Made by a program: the position numbers and the translations under genes
The notes under the pieces: model-generated
Told to the model about the DNA's origin: nothing
The model's database searches: none
What the model saw: only the letters and a program-made list of their open reading frames with translations
Assembly (NCBI GenBank): GCA_029067255.1
Contig: JAIEEW010000005.1
Span: 1-7,518 of the forward strand
DNA from: Clostridia bacterium
GTDB lineage: Bacteria; Bacillota; Clostridia; Christensenellales; UBA3700
Direction of reading: 5' to 3'
Length of the DNA: 7,518 nt
Part shown: one piece after another, positions 6,369 to 7,518 of the stretch
How the letters are laid out: every line of letters starts with the position of its first letter
Numbering within the stretch: position 1 is the first letter of the stretch

Positions 6369-6629
6369 ATGAATTATCTTGTAATAGTTTTTCGCTCCCG
6401 CAACGACGCTTTGACAATGCGAAGTTACTTAGGTAGCCGAGGCGTTTCTTGCGCTATCATCAACGCGCCGCGAAGCATTACTCATTCTTGCGGAATCGCG
6501 TTGAAAATCAACAACATATCGCCGCTTGCGCTGTCAAATCTGATGAAATCTTCTCCGACCAAGGTTCAGTATACCGTTTATTCGGCGTACGCGGAGCAGG
6601 GAGGCATAGGATACAGACTTGTCCGTTGA
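6369..6629 (+). CDS. DUF3343 putative Se/S carrier-like protein
   Basis: This 86-residue protein matches the DUF3343 (PF11823) pattern: a beta-alpha-beta start (MNYLVIVFRSRNDALTMRSYL), the PRSITHSCGIAL block at 34-45 and a C-terminal strand region. Cys41 in the SCGIAL motif is the conserved residue that could carry a persulfide or selenide. Pfam describes the family as putative Se/S carrier-like, a role that is not firmly proven. It is transcribed divergently from a cysteine-desulfurase-like gene 83 bases away, a natural donor-carrier pair. ATG at 6369 is the only reasonable start. A terminator follows the stop by about 22 bases, so it is probably monocistronic. Cys28 is a second cysteine of unknown relevance. 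Confidence 0.85.
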   Translation: MNYLVIVFRSRNDALTMRSYLGSRGVSCAIINAPRSITHSCGIALKINNISPLALSNLMKSSPTKVQYTVYSAYAEQGGIGYRLVR

Positions 6630-6650
6630 GCGGAATAACAATCTTTTTAA

Positions 6651-6683
6651 GGGGATCGATTTATCGGTCCCTGTCTTGTTTGT
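6651..6683 (+). terminator. Probable rho-independent terminator after the DUF3343 gene
   Basis: Bases 6652-6659 (GGGATCGA) pair with 6664-6671 (TCGGTCCC), an 8-bp stem with one G-U pair and a TTTA loop; 6651/6672 can add another G-U pair. The following bases are T-rich but interrupted by G and C, so efficiency may be moderate. Confidence 0.6.
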
Positions 6684-6754
6684 TAGCGATTTTTTATGGA
6701 TAATACGGTTGAATAAATATTCGTGTTCGGTATATAAACGCGTCTGAAAAATAA

Positions 6755-6773
6755 TGATTTTTACGTAAAATCA
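6755..6773. repeat. Inverted repeat in the intergenic region, possible operator
   Basis: TGATTTT at 6755-6761 and AAAATCA at 6767-6773 flank TACGT. The element sits 65 bases upstream of the -35 box of the CNNM gene promoter. It has the size and symmetry of a regulator-binding site but no T tract on the plus strand, so it is not a terminator there. No regulator family is implied by the sequence. Confidence 0.3.
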
Positions 6774-6837
6774 CGGTATGATCGCATGTCTTAGAAGTAT
6801 AATTGTTGTAATATTATAATAAAATTATATATAATAC

Positions 6838-6866
6838 TTTACAAAGCGCGAGCAATGTATTATAAT
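6838..6866 (+). promoter_or_regulatory. Strong predicted sigma-A promoter of the CNNM gene
   Basis: TTTACA at 6838-6843 (5 of 6 consensus), a 17-base spacer and a perfect TATAAT at 6861-6866 form a near-ideal promoter. Transcription would start near 6873, giving a short leader of about 34 nt. A second TATAAT at 6815-6820 lacks a fitting -35 box. The remainder of the 277-base intergenic region (6630-6906) holds the terminator, the inverted repeat and AT-rich sequence; no gene is seen. Confidence 0.75.
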
Positions 6867-6886
6867 AAATTATATTTTATTTGTAT

Positions 6887-6893
6887 AAAGGAG
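6887..6893 (+). promoter_or_regulatory. Shine-Dalgarno site with long spacer before the CNNM gene
   Basis: AAAGGAG at 6887-6893 is 13 bases from ATG at 6907. No in-frame ATG, GTG or TTG lies nearer to it. It is a strong match to the anti-Shine-Dalgarno sequence but longer-spaced than for the other genes here. Confidence 0.5.
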
Positions 6894-6906
6894 ATTTAAT
6901 CAAACT

Positions 6907-7503
6907 ATGGTTGTTCCATTATTGTCCGCATCGTCTGACATGGGAGCGTCGCGATTATCGGGCTACATCGTAGCAATCGTTATTCTTATTTTTTTATCAG
7001 GGTATTTTTCGTCTACCGAAACGGCTTTTTCTTCTCTCAACAGAATTAGACTTAAAAATCTCGTTTCCACAGACAAGAAAAAATACTCGAAAGTATATTT
7101 TCTCAGCGAACATTTCGACGCGCTTATCTCTACTATTTTGATAGGCAACAACATAGTCAATATCACTGCGACCACGCTTGCGACTATGATGTTTACCGCA
7201 TTGATAAGCAATCAAGACGTTGCCGGCGTAGTGTCAACGGCGGTAATTACCATTGTCGTTCTGATTTTTGGCGAAGTTATGCCGAAATCTATGGCAAAGC
7301 GTTCTCCCGAGTATTTTGCAAGGTTGACCGCGCCGTTTATTTTGGCGTTGTATTACGTTCTTTACCCGCTTGTATGGCTTATGGGACTTTTGCAAAAACT
7401 TATCGCGAAAGTGTTCAAGAAAAAGGACAACGAGAATATTACGGATGACGAACTTATAACTTACCTCGACGAAGCGCATACGGAAGGCGGACGTGACGAA
7501 TAA
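6907..7503 (+). CDS. CNNM (DUF21) transmembrane protein of the CorC/HlyC group, interrupted by TAA
   Basis: The 198 residues comprise the CNNM membrane domain of a 'hemolysin family' divalent-cation (probably Mg2+) transporter. Hydrophobic segments lie near 18-34, 72-100, 106-123 and 140-162. Family motifs are SSTETAFSSLNRIRLKNL at 35-52, ILIGNNIVNI at 77-86 and FGEVMPKSMAKRSPE at 121-135. ITDDELITYLDEAHTEGGRDE at the end is the linker that normally runs into a CBS pair and a CorC_HlyC domain. Here TAA at 7501 stops it, yet the same frame continues EGDRI to the window end. In relatives this linker reads like GGIDEQEGELI, so the TAA falls where a Gln or similar codon is expected. It may be a nonsense mutation, a sequence error, or a split gene. 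Proteins with only the membrane domain are also conceivable. Confidence 0.85.
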   Translation: MVVPLLSASSDMGASRLSGYIVAIVILIFLSGYFSSTETAFSSLNRIRLKNLVSTDKKKYSKVYFLSEHFDALISTILIGNNIVNITATTLATMMFTALISNQDVAGVVSTAVITIVVLIFGEVMPKSMAKRSPEYFARLTAPFILALYYVLYPLVWLMGLLQKLIAKVFKKKDNENITDDELITYLDEAHTEGGRDE

Positions 7504-7518
7504 GAAGGAGATCGTATT

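Noticed and set aside
6449..6703. Second plus-strand open frame overlapping the DUF3343 gene and its terminator
   Set aside because: It is out of frame with a recognised family, and its tail runs through the terminator hairpin.
1..7518. Mobile element, phage, CRISPR or defence island
   Set aside because: There are no direct repeat arrays, transposase or integrase motifs, tRNA-bounded ends or compositional break; the genes look like ordinary chromosomal functions.

Overview
The window reads as chromosomal DNA of an anaerobic Firmicute, most likely an uncultured Clostridia lineage of the gut (Christensenellales-like, a guess). The clues are AAGGAG-type Shine-Dalgarno sites before most genes, a TM1266-type [FeFe]-hydrogenase-linked regulator, a TIGR01977-type class V aminotransferase next to a DUF3343 protein, and moderate GC with AT-rich intergenic regions. 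I saw no transposase, integrase, phage gene, CRISPR array, tRNA or rRNA.

Layout. (1) Bases 3-47 may be the 3' end of a gene lying upstream. (2) 83-1513 (+) encodes a membrane-anchored S41 (CtpA/CtpB-like) serine peptidase. (3) A good sigma-A promoter overlaps its stop codon and would transcribe a leader of about 165 nt. The leader can fold into either an antiterminator hairpin or an intrinsic terminator, and it precedes a four-gene operon at 1712-4546 (+): a TM1266-family small regulator, then the lipoprotein receptor, permease and ATPase of an NMT1/SsuABC-type ABC importer. (4) On the minus strand, 6285-4558 reads as a cysteine-desulfurase-like PLP enzyme followed by two small unrecognised proteins rich in Met/Gly and Asn. 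Their terminator lies inside the 3' end of the convergent ATPase gene. (5) 6369-6629 (+), divergent from the desulfurase, encodes a DUF3343 putative S/Se carrier. (6) After a terminator and an AT-rich promoter region, 6907-7503 (+) encodes the CNNM (DUF21) membrane domain of a CorC/HlyC-type transporter. It ends at a TAA where relatives normally read on towards the CBS domains, and the same frame stays open after the stop to the window edge.

How the genes may work together. The regulator and importer look like one transcription unit controlled by attenuation, so the transported compound, or something made from it, may be what the leader senses. The divergent desulfurase/DUF3343 pair suggests that sulfur or selenium is mobilised from (seleno)cysteine and passed to a carrier. 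The most promising leads are the unclassified attenuator leader, the link between the hydrogenase-type regulator and the ABC importer, the two unknown small proteins, and the stop codon that interrupts the CNNM protein.
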